A stretch of DNA of 13,287 bases from Prevotella sp. (GTDB taxonomy: Bacteria; Bacteroidota; Bacteroidia; Bacteroidales; Bacteroidaceae). Shown here one piece after another: positions 12,753-13,287 of this stretch. Positions within the stretch are counted from its first letter, which is position 1. Each line of letters begins with the position of its first letter. The stretch lies in assembly GCA_024681875.1 (NCBI GenBank), contig JAILAA010000093.1, positions 1 to 13,287 of the forward strand, given 5' to 3'. A program made the translations under genes and the position numbers. The notes beneath the pieces are model-generated. The model worked only from the letters and a program-made list of their open reading frames with translations, was not told where the DNA came from and did no database searches.

Positions 12753-13287
12753 CTAAAGCCATCCGTTCTCTTTGTACCATTGGATGGTGAGCTTGGTGCC
12801 TTTCTCCAGTTGATAATGAGGCTCGAAACCCAGCTCTTTGCGTGCCGGCTCAATGTCGCAACGCCAGTTACGCTGTTTAAGGATGTGGTATTTGTCGTTG
12901 TTCAGCGCCGAGATCTTGCCGGTGATGTGTCCCCATTTGTCGCCAAGCCAGGTGATGACGCGCAACACCCAGATAGGCGCCTTGATACGAATCCACCAAG
13001 GATGGCCCAGCTCTTCTCGGATGAGGTCGCTGAATGTCGTGGACTGATAGACTTCGCCGTCGCTGAGGAAGTATTTGCGACCCGTCTGACCCTTCTCGCA
13101 GGCCAGGAAGACAGCCTGCACCACGTCCTGTACATAGACGAAGGTAATGTCCTGACGCTTGAAGCCCACAGCAAAGTCGCTGTGCTGCTTGATGCTCTTC
13201 GCCATGAGGAAATAGTCGCGCTCACGCGGACCATAGACGCCGGTAGGCCTTAACACCACAAAGGGGAACAGCGAAGCACCCTTTTCC
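12753..13287 (-). CDS. NAD-dependent epimerase/dehydratase-type reductase (3' part)
   Basis: The frame stays open to the right edge, so the N-terminal Rossmann half and start lie outside the window; a GTG at 13259 is internal. About 178 codons are visible. VVLRPTGVYGPRERDY is the substrate-side motif of extended short-chain dehydrogenases. It is followed by FVYVQDVVQAVFLACE, YFLSDGE, and a C-terminal KELGFEPHYQLEKG followed by WYKENGWL. This is the tail of a Bacteroidetes family annotated as NAD-dependent epimerase. One member, B. thetaiotaomicron BT_0972, is reported to be a 3-ketosphinganine reductase, and the lipid-type neighbours make such a role worth considering. A nucleotide-sugar epimerase is the ordinary alternative and would fit the sugar genes further along. 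Confidence 0.8.
   Translation of the reverse strand, partial: EKGASLFPFVVLRPTGVYGPRERDYFLMAKSIKQHSDFAVGFKRQDITFVYVQDVVQAVFLACEKGQTGRKYFLSDGEVYQSTTFSDLIREELGHPWWIRIKAPIWVLRVITWLGDKWGHITGKISALNNDKYHILKQRNWRCDIEPARKELGFEPHYQLEKGTKLTIQWYKENGWL

Overview
The window looks like chromosomal DNA from a member of the Bacteroidales, most likely Prevotella or a close relative. Three intergenic sites carry the Bacteroidetes sigma-factor promoter pattern (TTTG or TTG, about 20 bases, TAnnTTTG). Most starts lack a Shine-Dalgarno sequence. The first protein ends in the YNLQGQR...KGLxIVNGRKVVVR tail common in secreted Prevotella proteins. The gene families (DUF3244-like, lipocalin-like plus TPR, FdtA/QdtA isomerases, GT61) also fit.

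Layout. (1) 1-2635: the 3' end of a secreted protein gene (+) converges on a gene for an exported TPR protein (-). Between them lies a 250-base repeat element made of a 65-base tandem duplication inside terminal inverted repeats. (2) 2636-3952: about 1.3 kb without a convincing protein gene but rich in signals. It holds the TPR gene's promoter, a block of hairpins including a 24-base perfect palindrome, a promoter-to-terminator unit that looks like a small RNA or attenuated leader, and a second promoter. Downstream of that promoter are an 11-codon acidic/proline reading frame, a potential pseudoknot and an A-rich inverted repeat, leading into corA. (3) 3953-4879: CorA-type divalent cation transporter. 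(4) 4905-7538 (-): a UvrD/Rep-type helicase with a DEDDh exonuclease domain inserted into its C-terminal half. (5) 7626-8228 (+): ruvA, divergent from the helicase gene across an 87-base spacer with nested inverted repeats. (6) 8221-13287 (-): a seven-gene envelope cluster. In transcription order it encodes an NAD-dependent epimerase-type reductase (cut by the window edge), an Aur1-like PAP2 membrane enzyme, an LpxL/HtrB-like acyltransferase, two tandem FdtA/QdtA-type cupin isomerases, a left-handed beta-helix acetyltransferase and a GT61 glycosyltransferase.

How the parts fit. From the PAP2 gene to the acetyltransferase gene the cluster is tightly packed, with 4-11 base overlaps or directly abutting stop and start codons, so it probably forms one operon. 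Its first half suggests membrane-lipid modification. Its second half suggests synthesis and transfer of an acylated amino-deoxysugar; the expected aminotransferase and nucleotidyltransferase are not in the window. The helicase-nuclease and RuvA are both DNA-repair functions and share one intergenic region.

No complete new defence or mobile system is visible. The most unusual parts are the non-coding block upstream of corA, the nested helicase-exonuclease and the paired isomerases, one of which has lost a conserved histidine.
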